Positions 1 through 7,935 of a DNA stretch of 64,000 nucleotides are shown here, piece by piece (position 1 is the first letter of the stretch; each line of letters starts with the position of its first letter). A program made the translations under genes and the position numbers. This DNA comes from Myxococcus guangdongensis. Lineage in GTDB: Bacteria > Myxococcota > Myxococcia > Myxococcales > Myxococcaceae. The stretch lies in contig NZ_JAJVKW010000008.1 of assembly GCF_024198255.1 (NCBI RefSeq), forward strand, positions 248,001-312,000. Reading direction: 5' to 3'. The notes beneath the pieces were generated by a model. The model saw nothing but the letters and a program-made list of their open reading frames with translations, did no database searches and was not told where the DNA came from.

Positions 1-541
1 ATATGCGGTCCCTGGAAGGGGGGCTGTGTCCACGGCGTCTGCTGGACGATTCGGTCGTCAGCGCCGCTGATGATGAGCGTGGGCAAGGTGCGCGGCCACC
101 ACGTGTGGACATACGTCTCATCGAAGTTCCGGTCCGACCAGTCGACCGCCGCGCGGTTGTAGGGCATCCGTCGCAGCAGCTCGCGGCCTACCGTCACACC
201 CTCCGGCGTGAAGTTCCACTCCGCCGACGCCACCGCGATGTCTCGCAGTCGTTCATCCGTGCGCTCGGCTTCGTACCGCCGGGTCGCGGCGTCGACCTCG
301 GGCAGGGGATGCCGCTGGGATTGGACCCGTCTCCCGGCAGGTCCACCATCCAGCACGTCCCCGGAACGTCCAGCATGTCCGCCAGACCGAACAGACTCTC
401 GGACCCAATTCCAGGCCCACCCGGGAGGAACAGCCAGTTGAAGGGCCCTGGACGAGCGCTCCGTCGACGGAGCCGAACACCAGATGCCGTGAAGAACACT
501 TCCGCCGTGCTGCCTGCGTCAACCGGGATCATTCGCCCCAA
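1..541 (-). pseudogene. Broken alpha/beta hydrolase (internal deletion plus frameshift), running off the window
   Basis: Two pieces of one alpha/beta-hydrolase-like protein lie in different frames. The first, from ATG 541, has the oxyanion-type loop (FLPGGPG) and the beta-strand ending VDLPGDGSN, and ends near 320. The second, in another frame from about position 311 to the window edge, carries cap-region sequence (HPLPEVDAATRRYEAE) and the acid-residue strand (LPTLIISGADDRIV). The nucleophile-elbow segment that should lie between them (roughly 60-70 residues, including the catalytic Ser) is absent. The simplest reading is a deletion of about 200 bp near 311-325 that also shifted the frame. 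The C-terminal His would lie beyond position 1. Without the nucleophile the product cannot be an active hydrolase. A sequencing error alone would not explain the missing segment. Confidence 0.7.
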
Positions 542-574
542 TCAATCATCCCGCCCTCGCGACCGGAAGGGGCC

Positions 575-605
575 GTGGCTGGAGACCCACCTGACCTCCA
601 GCCAC
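575..605 (-). terminator. Hairpin downstream of the lipoprotein gene
   Basis: A perfect 10-bp stem (GTGGCTGGAG at 575-584 with CTCCAGCCAC at 596-605) and an 11-nt loop sit 15 bp past the stop codon of the leftward lipoprotein gene. There is no U-tract, as is common in high-GC genomes. Inferred terminator. Confidence 0.45.
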
Positions 606-620
606 CCCACTTGCACAGAA

Positions 621-1055
621 TCAGGGAGGGTTGACCGGCCAGAGCACGGCCTGCGCCGACTGCGTGCTCACCACCGTGCCCGCGGCGTTGCGAATGGTCA
701 CCGATACCGTCAGTCGCGTGGTCGCCCTCGCCTGGATGGCGCAGACCGGCCCCGTCGTCGCGCAGCGCGAATCACTCCACTGATACGTGTACCCGGGACC
801 CGCGCCGATCATCTCGTAGACCAGGTAGGTCCACCCATCGTAGTACCCGTTGCACCGGTTCGGCGTCGGCACATCCTGCGCATCCGTGTCGACGTAACAC
901 CCCAACGTCCCCACCGTGAGCGCGGCCTCGTCCGTGGCCAGCACGTTGCCCTCCTGCGGCTCCGGGCCTCCACATCCCGCGCCCAGCCAGAGCGCGACGC
1001 CCGCTGACAACATTCCAATCCGAGATGAGAAACGGACCTTCGGACTCTTCCGCAT
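621..1055 (-). CDS. Hypothetical lipoprotein, 144 aa
   Basis: I do not recognise a family. The protein opens with a basic n-region, a hydrophobic stretch and a lipobox (LGAGC), so the mature lipoprotein should start at the Cys near residue 28. The remainder is a short domain with four later Cys residues, two flanking a YYDGWTYLVYE segment and two bracketing TTGPV, compatible with disulfides in the periplasm or at the surface. The second half (residues about 90-144) is rich in Thr/Val and looks like a beta-sandwich of the Ig/PKD type, but no defining motif is visible. Start chosen at ATG 1055 because AGGAG lies 5 bp upstream (reading leftward) and the signal peptide begins there. The gene upstream is divergent, so it is probably a single transcription unit ending at the hairpin at 575-605. 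Confidence 0.72.
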   Translation of the reverse strand: MRKSPKVRFSSRIGMLSAGVALWLGAGCGGPEPQEGNVLATDEAALTVGTLGCYVDTDAQDVPTPNRCNGYYDGWTYLVYEMIGAGPGYTYQWSDSRCATTGPVCAIQARATTRLTVSVTIRNAAGTVVSTQSAQAVLWPVNPP

Positions 1056-1327
1056 GATGCTCCTCGCGAGTGGGTGCAGCGCCGTGAGCGGCCCGCAAAA
1101 CCTACTCAATTCCTCTCTCCCGCACCAATCCTCCACGCCCAACGGAAACATTCACAAAAGCCCGTGGACATTCACAGCCCTCACGCACCGCGCCGAGACG
1201 CCATCCCAACTGAGCCCCAACGTGACGAGTGCAGCCGTGCAAATCTGGCTGCGTCGTGCAGGACAGCGCGTCCAACGACAACCGTCGCTTGCGGCACACG
1301 TTGAAATGGATGAGAAGGAGTCCACGA

Positions 1328-2512
1328 ATGTGGCCTCCTCTCCTGTTCTTGCTGCTGAGCACTTCACCTCCCGGGCAGCCTCCGCCCGAGCCGGAGCTGG
1401 GCGAGATCTCCGACTTCAACCTGCTCACGCAGGGCTGGGTGGAGGATCCAGCCCTCGACCTGACCGAAGCCATCGTCCGCGGGCACCGCGCGCCTGTCTT
1501 CGAGAACCGGGATGGCAGCGTCTGCGTCGACATCGGACGCTGGTGGGGAAAGGACGAGACAGGTGAGAGTCGGAAGCACTGGCTCTGGGCCTCGTGTCCC
1601 GCAGCGTCGGATGGAGGCTTGAGCACTGCGCCCTGCCACAAGCTCATCTCCGTCGTGACGGACCTGTCAGTGCTCGGAGAGAGATGCTCGAAGGCGGCAG
1701 TCGCCTATGCGGAGCTGGAGTTGGCCGGCTGTGCGCAGGGGGAGAAGCGCCTGGAGAGCCTCCTGCGGCGAGGCTCGTCGATGACGGTTCATGGGCCGAA
1801 GGGTGGCAAGGAGATCCAGGAGCTGCGGAAGACAATCAGGCACAGGCGGGGACCCGGCGGGGGCGACGACGTCTCGTGTGTGACCGTGGTCACCTCGCCG
1901 GATGGACGCGTCCGGGTCTGGGACGTACACATCGAACAACAGCACGGGGCGCAACCGGTGGATGAGGAGACCTACCGGGACCTGGCGTACCTTCAATGGC
2001 TCACGCCAGATGGAAAGCTCCGGCTCGAAGCCAACGGAGCGCGGGAGGACTTCTTCCTCGACGCCGTCCTGGATGAAATCGTCCCGGTCCCCGGTAAGCC
2101 TCACGAGTATCTGGTCACCGGCTTCAGGCCCTTGGGGTTCGCGTTCCATCGCTTCGCGGAGGTCCTCTCGCTGGAGGGAGAGCACCCGACGCGGGTGAAG
2201 GGCCGGTTCCTCGTGGAGGGGCAGAAGGAGGACGTGCTCATCTTCACGTCAGGGCGTCCTTACACCGGCAAGCCACGCCATGCCCTCGTCCACAATCACT
2301 GGCTCCGGTTGAAGGGACGTCGGCTGTGGGTCGAGCCCATCTCGGGGCCCGCCTGTTGCCGTGGGCCGCGAAAGCCCTTCGTGCTGGGGGAGTGGACAGG
2401 GGAGGTCTTCGACATGAAGGAGGGTGATTGGGGTTGGTTCCGGAAACTCCGCGGGACGAAGCTGCTCCCGGGCAGGACCGACGACCCTTGGTCGTCCGAC
2501 CAGCCCCCATGA
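1328..2512 (+). CDS. Secreted hypothetical protein, 394 aa
   Basis: Family not recognised. The N-terminus (MWPPLLFLLLSTSPPGQ) is a short signal peptide, followed by a Pro-rich linker and a mature domain of mixed alpha/beta character with several Cys residues, including a CC pair late in the protein (GPACCRGP). The C-terminal third has regularly spaced strands with aromatic residues (WLRLKGRRLWVEPISG, GEVFDMKEGDWGWFR), suggesting a beta-rich fold. Start set at ATG 1328 because AGAAGGAG lies 7 bp upstream; longer in-frame starts would place the signal peptide internally. It follows a 272-bp divergent intergenic region shared with the lipoprotein gene. No partner or function can be inferred. Confidence 0.7.
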   Translation: MWPPLLFLLLSTSPPGQPPPEPELGEISDFNLLTQGWVEDPALDLTEAIVRGHRAPVFENRDGSVCVDIGRWWGKDETGESRKHWLWASCPAASDGGLSTAPCHKLISVVTDLSVLGERCSKAAVAYAELELAGCAQGEKRLESLLRRGSSMTVHGPKGGKEIQELRKTIRHRRGPGGGDDVSCVTVVTSPDGRVRVWDVHIEQQHGAQPVDEETYRDLAYLQWLTPDGKLRLEANGAREDFFLDAVLDEIVPVPGKPHEYLVTGFRPLGFAFHRFAEVLSLEGEHPTRVKGRFLVEGQKEDVLIFTSGRPYTGKPRHALVHNHWLRLKGRRLWVEPISGPACCRGPRKPFVLGEWTGEVFDMKEGDWGWFRKLRGTKLLPGRTDDPWSSDQPP

Positions 2513-2569
2513 CGGAGCCTGACATCGATAGTGATTAGCGCTCGAGGCCACAGGGCGGAGCCGGTGCGC

Positions 2570-2575
2570 TATAAT
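2570..2575 (+). promoter_or_regulatory. Candidate -10 box of a leaderless promoter
   Basis: A perfect TATAAT lies 9 nt before ATG 2585, in a GC-rich context, and no Shine-Dalgarno sequence is present between them. This places the expected transcription start within a few bases of the start codon. No convincing -35 is visible. Inference only. Confidence 0.4.
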
Positions 2576-2584
2576 CCTCCGCCC

Positions 2585-3865
2585 ATGGGATTCTTCAGAA
2601 GGCTTCTGGGGCTGGGGAAGAAGGACTCCGCGAAGGCTGTCGACCGGAGCGGGGACCTGAGCCCCCGTGAAGAGCTGCTGATCGAGGTGGCGGCTGTCTT
2701 GTATTCCCTCCCCTTCGTGCTCGGCGTCTCACGAACGGCGAATGGCTATGGCGTGGATTACCGGGTGAATGGCGCGTTCACCCGGATGAACCTGGAGAGC
2801 CTCTTCCTGGCGACGAGAGAAATGACGCCAGAGGAGCGCGCCCACCATGTCCGGCAGTTCTTCACCGCTCTCACGATGCCAGCGCCACTCCCAGACCTCT
2901 GGGAGGACGTCCGGGAGAACGTGCTGCCGGTGATTCGCCCGGCCTCCTTTGGCCCACAGGTCTCGAGGGAGGAATCCAACGCCGTGGTGGCTCGACGTCC
3001 CATTCCCTGCCTGCGGGTGATGCTGCTGGTCGAGTTGCCCGAGTCCACCTTGCATGTGAGGCATGAGAACCTGGCGGAATGGAAGATTTCCGAGGAGGAG
3101 GCGTTCCAGGCAGCCTTCGCCAACCTCGCGCGCCTCGTCGACCCAGGCATCGATGCCCGGCAGACGCAGAAGTCCCCGGGCCTCCCGGTGATGTTCCCGG
3201 ACGTCTACGAATCCTCGCGCCTCTTGCACCCCGGATTCCTCGCGTCTTCCGTTGCCAAGGTGCGGGGACGTCCCGTCATCAGCATTCCCGCACGCACCAC
3301 GCTCCTCGTCATGGGCGACGAGAGCCATGACCTGGTCAACCAGTTGTGCGCGCATGGACAGCGGGAGTTCGAGTCCAACCCCCACTGCATCTCGCCCGCG
3401 CTCTACACCCTGGACGACGCGGGCCGCGTGGTTCCCTATCTCCGCCCAGGCACGGATGAGCTCGCGGTGCGCGTGCGCCAAGGACACGCCTTGTTCGCGT
3501 TGAGGGAGTACGAACTCCAGCAGAAGAGCCTCGAGGCCTGGCATGAGGCGGAGGGCGTGGACACACTCCTCTCCGACTTCACGCTCCACAACCGGCATAC
3601 GGATGGGTACCCCCTCGCCTGGACGATGTGGGTCAAAGACAAGGACCTGCTGCTTCCCGAAGCGGACCTGGTGAGCATCCACGACGACGAGGGGGCCCCC
3701 TTCATCGTGCCCTTCCCCCTGGCGAGGCGATTGGCGCCCGAGTGCTTCGAGCTGGTGCCGGACCTGTGGCCGACACGCTATCGCACCGTCGCGTGGCCCG
3801 AGCCCCAGGTCGTCGAACAACTGCGCGCCGCGACGGTCGACCTCGCGACGTTCGAAGTGGAGTAA
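2585..3865 (+). CDS. DUF1444-like protein, 426 aa
   Basis: A soluble protein with no signal peptide. Its central part has the arrangement I associate with the DUF1444/YtpQ group: a helical N-terminal region, then a VLPVIRPASF segment, then RRPIPCLRVMLLVELPES leading to a strand and EEAFQAAFANLARL helix. Function of that family is unknown. The C-terminal about 150 residues add a further alpha/beta segment ending in a Trp/Pro-rich stretch (VPDLWPTRYRTVAWPEPQ), so this protein is longer than the usual single-domain members. Start set at ATG 2585 (MGFFRRLLGLGKK); a longer version would begin inside the promoter-like TATAAT. The next gene (LysR) is convergent 12 bp away. Confidence 0.65.
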   Translation: MGFFRRLLGLGKKDSAKAVDRSGDLSPREELLIEVAAVLYSLPFVLGVSRTANGYGVDYRVNGAFTRMNLESLFLATREMTPEERAHHVRQFFTALTMPAPLPDLWEDVRENVLPVIRPASFGPQVSREESNAVVARRPIPCLRVMLLVELPESTLHVRHENLAEWKISEEEAFQAAFANLARLVDPGIDARQTQKSPGLPVMFPDVYESSRLLHPGFLASSVAKVRGRPVISIPARTTLLVMGDESHDLVNQLCAHGQREFESNPHCISPALYTLDDAGRVVPYLRPGTDELAVRVRQGHALFALREYELQQKSLEAWHEAEGVDTLLSDFTLHNRHTDGYPLAWTMWVKDKDLLLPEADLVSIHDDEGAPFIVPFPLARRLAPECFELVPDLWPTRYRTVAWPEPQVVEQLRAATVDLATFEVE

Positions 3866-3877
3866 GCCGTCATCCAC

Positions 3878-4819
3878 TCACGCGCCACGCCGCGCGCCCA
3901 TCAACACCTTCGCCAGGGATTGAAGCTCCGAACGCAGCCACTGGCTCCGAGGCTCGCTGTCCTCGGAGCGGTGCCAGTACAGGTGCAACTCCAGTCGCGG
4001 CAGCGCGAGCGGCATGGGCAGCAGGTGCAGGTGCTCATCCAGCACCCCGTTGATCTCCTCCGCTCTGCGCCGAGGCATCGTCAGCAACAGGTCCGAGCCC
4101 GAGACGATGCGGCACGCCGTCTCGTAGTGCCGACAACGCACCGTGACCTCCCGCTGATACCCCAGCCGGCTGAGCACCAGGTCCTCCACTGCCAGCCCCG
4201 TGCGCCGCGAGGACACCGTGACGTGCTTCGCCCCCATGTACGCCGCCACGTCCAGCCGCCGCCGCTTGCGACTCACCACGCAGAACGCGTCCCGCGTGAA
4301 GGCCGTGTGCCGCAGCTCCGCGCTCGTCGGCTGCTCCACGTCGATGGCCAGGTCCAACCGCCCTGAAGCCAGGTCGCGCTCCAGCCGCGTCCGCTCCAGC
4401 CGCACGCTGCTGATGCGCGCCTCCGGACTCCGCGCCTGCAGCCGCGCCACCAAGCGGGGCACGATCGACGGCTCCAACATGTCGCTCATCGCCAGGGTGA
4501 AGGTCCCCACGTCCCGCGCCGGCTCGAAGCCGCGCGTGTGGTGCACCGCCTGCTGGAGCAGCGCCAGCGCCTCCCGAATCTCCGGCGCCACCCGCTCCGC
4601 CAACGGCGTCGGCGCCACGCCCCTCCCCTGCCGGACGAACAGGGGCGCCCCCAGTTGCTCGCGCAGCCTCGCCAGCGCGTGGCTCACCGCGGACTGACTG
4701 AGGAACAGCACGTCCGCCGCGCGCGTCAGGTTCCGCTCCCGATAGACGACGTCGAACACCCGGAAGAGGTTGAGGTCCGGGGGCCCGGGGCGTCGGGGGG
4801 AATCCTGAACTGGGCTCAT
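3878..4819 (-). CDS. LysR-family transcriptional regulator, 313 aa
   Basis: N-terminal winged helix-turn-helix (residues about 15-75: LNLFRVFDVVYRERNLTRAADVLFLSQSAVSHALARL, then LFVRQGRG) followed by a LysR substrate-binding domain (about 100-305). Length and domain order are typical. It is transcribed divergently from the acyl-CoA dehydrogenase operon across an 82-bp gap, the classic layout for a LysR regulator controlling its neighbour, so it likely senses an acyl-CoA-type or hydroxy-acid intermediate of that pathway. That last point is inference. Start at ATG 4819 keeps the HTH at the usual distance from the N-terminus; the Shine-Dalgarno is weak. Confidence 0.93.
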   Translation of the reverse strand: MSPVQDSPRRPGPPDLNLFRVFDVVYRERNLTRAADVLFLSQSAVSHALARLREQLGAPLFVRQGRGVAPTPLAERVAPEIREALALLQQAVHHTRGFEPARDVGTFTLAMSDMLEPSIVPRLVARLQARSPEARISSVRLERTRLERDLASGRLDLAIDVEQPTSAELRHTAFTRDAFCVVSRKRRRLDVAAYMGAKHVTVSSRRTGLAVEDLVLSRLGYQREVTVRCRHYETACRIVSGSDLLLTMPRRRAEEINGVLDEHLHLLPMPLALPRLELHLYWHRSEDSEPRSQWLRSELQSLAKVLMGARRGA

Positions 4820-4877
4820 GACGACACATGACCAACATTCAGTGGATTCAACAAGGGCCGGGTGCCAAGGATGGGCG

Positions 4878-4902
4878 CCTCTCGTGAGAGGAGGCAGCAC
4901 CG
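4878..4902 (+). promoter_or_regulatory. Strong Shine-Dalgarno overlapped by a small palindrome
   Basis: AGAGGAGG (4887-4894) lies 7 bp before GTG 4902 and decides this start over the in-frame ATG 84 bp upstream. The palindrome CCTCTCGTGAGAGG (4878-4891) overlaps the left half of the Shine-Dalgarno and could fold over it in the mRNA. Regulatory meaning is speculative. Confidence 0.5.
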
Positions 4903-6137
4903 TGGACTTCGAGCCGAGCGCCAGAGGCAAGGACTACCTGGAGCGCGTGAAGCAGTTCATGCGCGAGCACATCGAGCCCAACGAGGCCCGCTACTACCAG
5001 GAGGTCATGGAGGCCTCGCGCGGCGGTGACTGGAAGACCTGGCCCGTGTCCTCCGTCATGGAAGACCTCAAGGCCAAGGCTCGCGCCGCGGGGCTCTGGA
5101 ACCTCTTCCTCCCCGACGAGAAGCTCTCCCCGGGCCTGTCCACGCTCGAGTACGCCCCCATCGCCGAGGAAACCGGGCGCAGCCTCATGGCCCCCGAGGT
5201 CTTCAACTGCAACGCCCCCGACACCGGCAACATGGAGGTGCTCTGGAAGTACGGCACCCCCGCCCAGCAGAAGCAGTGGCTCACCCCGCTGCTCGCCGGT
5301 GAAATCCGCTCCGTCTTCTGCATGACCGAGCCCGGCGTCGCCTCCTCCGACGCCACCAACATGGAGGCCACCGCCGTCGTCGAGAAGGACGAGGTCATCC
5401 TCAACGGCTCCAAGTGGTGGACCACCGGCCTGGGCCACCCCAAGGCGAAGATCGCCATCTTCATGGCGCGCACGCCCGACACCGGCGGCGACCGCCACCA
5501 TCAGCACTCCATGGTGCTCGTGCCCCTGGACTCGCCGGGCGTGTCCATCAAGCGCATGCTCCCCGTCTTCGGCGAGTACGACGCACCCCATGGCCACGGC
5601 GAGGTGCACTTCACCAACGTCCGCGTGCCCGTCTCCAACATCATCGGCGGCCCCGGCATGGGCTTCGAGATCGCCCAGGGCCGCCTGGGCCCCGGCCGCA
5701 TCCACCACTGCATGCGCTGCATCGGCGCCTCCGAGCGGGCGCTGGAGCTGATGATCGACCGCGGGATGAACCGCACCGCCTTCGGCAAGCCCCTGCTCAA
5801 CCTGGGCGGCAACCGCGAGCGCGTGGCCGAGGCCCGCATCGCCATCGACCAGGCCCGCCTGCTCACGCTCTACGCGGCGTGGAAGATGGACCAGGTGGGC
5901 GCCCTCGGGGCGATGACGGAGATCTCCGCCATCAAGGTCGTGGCCCCCAGCGTGCTCCAGCGCATCGTCGACGACGCCATCCAGATTCACGGTGGCGCGG
6001 GCGTGTCCAACGACACGGTGCTCGCGGGCTTCTTCGGTCAGGCGCGCACCTTGCGGCTCGCGGACGGCCCGGACGAGGTGCACAAGGGCGTCATCGCTCG
6101 CATCGAGCTGGCCAAGCGCGGCTTCTCCAAGAGGTGA
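4902..6137 (+). CDS. Acyl-CoA dehydrogenase, ACAD10/11 C-terminal-domain type, 411 aa
   Basis: Flavin-dependent acyl-CoA dehydrogenase fold: N-terminal helical domain (1-120), middle beta domain with MTEPGVASSDATNME and NGSKWWTTG, and C-terminal helices with RLGPGRIHHCMR, the IQIHGGAGVSND segment and RLADGPDEVHKG. From memory these motifs resemble the dehydrogenase half of mammalian ACAD10/ACAD11 more closely than classic short-chain enzymes. In that system (and in the Pseudomonas levulinate Lva pathway) the dehydrogenase-like protein acts after a kinase phosphorylates a 4-hydroxyacyl-CoA, removing the phosphate to give an isomer that can enter beta-oxidation. The matching kinase is the next gene, 6 bp downstream. 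GTG start chosen for its excellent ribosome site. It could instead be an ordinary long-chain dehydrogenase. Confidence 0.9.
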   Translation: MDFEPSARGKDYLERVKQFMREHIEPNEARYYQEVMEASRGGDWKTWPVSSVMEDLKAKARAAGLWNLFLPDEKLSPGLSTLEYAPIAEETGRSLMAPEVFNCNAPDTGNMEVLWKYGTPAQQKQWLTPLLAGEIRSVFCMTEPGVASSDATNMEATAVVEKDEVILNGSKWWTTGLGHPKAKIAIFMARTPDTGGDRHHQHSMVLVPLDSPGVSIKRMLPVFGEYDAPHGHGEVHFTNVRVPVSNIIGGPGMGFEIAQGRLGPGRIHHCMRCIGASERALELMIDRGMNRTAFGKPLLNLGGNRERVAEARIAIDQARLLTLYAAWKMDQVGALGAMTEISAIKVVAPSVLQRIVDDAIQIHGGAGVSNDTVLAGFFGQARTLRLADGPDEVHKGVIARIELAKRGFSKR

Positions 6138-6143
6138 GGCACC

Positions 6144-7229
6144 ATGGCCACCCACGCCGCCCCGAAATCCACCCTGGATTCACCCAGCTCCGTGCGCGCC
6201 GGTGAGGAGCTGAACGTCCCCGCCATCGACGCGTGGCTCAAGAAGCAGGTGCCGACGCTCGAGGGCCTGCCCATCGTGACGCAGTTCTCCGGCGGCGCGT
6301 CCAACTGGACCTACCGGCTCAAGTACCCCAAGCACGACCTCATCCTCCGCCGCCCTCCCGCGGGCACCAAGGCGAAGTCCGCGCACGACATGTCGCGCGA
6401 GTACCGCGTGCAGAAGGCCCTCCGGCCCGCCTACCCGTTCGTGCCGGAGATGGTCGCGCTGTGCCAGGACGCGTCCGTCATCGGCGCGGACTTCTACGTC
6501 ATGGAGCGCATCGAGGGCATCATCCCCCGCGCCAACATGCCGCGCGGGATGAACCTGAGCGCCGGCGAGACGCGCAAGCTGTGCGTCAACGTCATCGACA
6601 AGCTGCTGGAGCTGCACGCGGTGGATGCCCAGGCCGTGGGCCTGTCGTCGCTCGGCAAGGGCGCGGGCTATCCCCGCCGACAGGTGGAGGGCTGGTCGGA
6701 CCGCTACGAGAAGGCGCGGACCTGGAACGTGCCGAGCTTCAAGTACGTGCGTGACTGGCTCAAGGACCACATCCCCGACGACATCGCCACCTGCGTCATC
6801 CACAACGACTGGCGCTTCGACAACGTGGTGCTGGACCCGGGCGAGCCCACGCAGGTCATCGGCGTGCTCGACTGGGAGATGGCCACCCTGGGCGACCCGC
6901 TGATGGACCTGGGCAGCGCGCTCGCGTACTGGGTCGAGTCGGATGACGACTTCTTCATGCGCGCCACGCGGCGTCAGCCCACGCACCTGCCCGGCATGAT
7001 GAGCCGCCGGGAGGTCGTCGACTACTACCTCCAGCGCTCCGGCCTGAAGCCCGCGAGCTGGACCTTCTACGAGGTCTTCGGAATCTTCAGGCTCGCCGGC
7101 ATCATCCAGCAGATCTACTACCGCTATCACCACAAGCAGACGCGCAACCCGGCGTTCAAGAACTTCTGGACGCTGGTGACGTACTACGACTGGCGCTGCA
7201 AGCGGCTCATCAAGAAGGGAGGGCGGTGA
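6144..7229 (+). CDS. Phosphotransferase (APH/choline-kinase fold), ACAD10/11 kinase-domain type, 361 aa
   Basis: Aminoglycoside-phosphotransferase-like kinase. Visible elements are the nucleotide loop (FSGGASNWTYRL, about 49-60), the strand LILRRPP with the ATP-binding basic residue, SAHDMSREYRV, VMERIEG, the catalytic Brenner-type motif HNDWRFDN (about 223-230) and the metal motif VLDWEMATLGDPLMDLG. These match the kinase half of ACAD10/11 and LvaA-type 4-hydroxyacyl-CoA kinases rather than antibiotic-resistance enzymes. Note HND in place of the usual HGD. Predicted role: ATP-dependent phosphorylation of a hydroxyacyl-CoA, substrate for the preceding dehydrogenase. The gene sits in the middle of the operon and its stop overlaps the next start (TGATG-type). 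Confidence 0.88.
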   Translation: MATHAAPKSTLDSPSSVRAGEELNVPAIDAWLKKQVPTLEGLPIVTQFSGGASNWTYRLKYPKHDLILRRPPAGTKAKSAHDMSREYRVQKALRPAYPFVPEMVALCQDASVIGADFYVMERIEGIIPRANMPRGMNLSAGETRKLCVNVIDKLLELHAVDAQAVGLSSLGKGAGYPRRQVEGWSDRYEKARTWNVPSFKYVRDWLKDHIPDDIATCVIHNDWRFDNVVLDPGEPTQVIGVLDWEMATLGDPLMDLGSALAYWVESDDDFFMRATRRQPTHLPGMMSRREVVDYYLQRSGLKPASWTFYEVFGIFRLAGIIQQIYYRYHHKQTRNPAFKNFWTLVTYYDWRCKRLIKKGGR

Positions 7230-7921
7230 TGGGCGTCGTGTATCTCATCCGCCATGGACAGGCGTCCTTCGGCGCGGAGGACTACGACCAGCTCTCCGAG
7301 ACGGGCTTCGTGCAGGCGCGCGTGCTCGGCGCGGCGCTCAAGACGCGGCTGCCGCGCCTCGACGCGGTGGTGGCCGGCACGCTCACCCGACACCGGCAGA
7401 CGGCGGAGACGTGCCTCTCCGCCATGGGAGTGGACCTGATGCCCACGCGCAGCCCGGGCTTCAACGAGTTCGACCACGACGAGCTGGTCGTCCGCCACAC
7501 GCCCCGCTACGCCAACCACGCCGCGCTGGCCGAGGACCTCGCGTCGACGCCGGAGCCGCGCCGCGCGTTCCAGGCGCTCTTCACCGAGGCGGTGGCCCGC
7601 TGGGTCGCCGGCAAGCACGACGCCGAATACACCGAGCCCTGGCCCGTGTTCCGGGAGCGGTGCCTGCGCGCGCTCGATGCGCTCATCCAGGGACTGGGGC
7701 CGTCCAAGACGGCGCTGGTGTTCACCTCGGGAGGCCCCGTCACCGCCATCTGTCAGCAGCTGCTCCAGATTCCCGACGAGCACGCCTTCCGGCTCAACTG
7801 GACGCTGTCCAACTGCGGCGTGACGAAGGTCATCTACAGTGAGCGCGGCCGCTACCTGTCCTCCCTCAACGAGCACACGCACTTCGAGGGGGCGAACCAG
7901 GCCCTCATCACCTACCGCTGA
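7229..7921 (+). CDS. Histidine phosphatase family protein, 230 aa
   Basis: Phosphoglycerate-mutase-like fold: the LIRHGQASFG motif holds the phosphohistidine at residue about 9, with the downstream GTLTRHRQTAE arginine motif and the second catalytic region FTSGGPVTAIC near residue 175 (in this protein SGG replaces the more common GHGG, so the second His is not evident). Start at ATG 7229 overlaps the kinase stop, giving translational coupling; a GTG three bases earlier is also possible. Operon position suggests it removes phosphate from a pathway intermediate or a mis-phosphorylated product, but the natural substrate cannot be read from sequence. Confidence 0.85.
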   Translation: MGVVYLIRHGQASFGAEDYDQLSETGFVQARVLGAALKTRLPRLDAVVAGTLTRHRQTAETCLSAMGVDLMPTRSPGFNEFDHDELVVRHTPRYANHAALAEDLASTPEPRRAFQALFTEAVARWVAGKHDAEYTEPWPVFRERCLRALDALIQGLGPSKTALVFTSGGPVTAICQQLLQIPDEHAFRLNWTLSNCGVTKVIYSERGRYLSSLNEHTHFEGANQALITYR

Positions 7922-7935
7922 AGGAGCTTGGGGCC

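Noticed and set aside
3-1007. A plus-strand 334-codon frame at the left edge
   Set aside because: It is antisense to the hydrolase remnant and to the lipoprotein gene, whose signal peptide and Shine-Dalgarno are clear.
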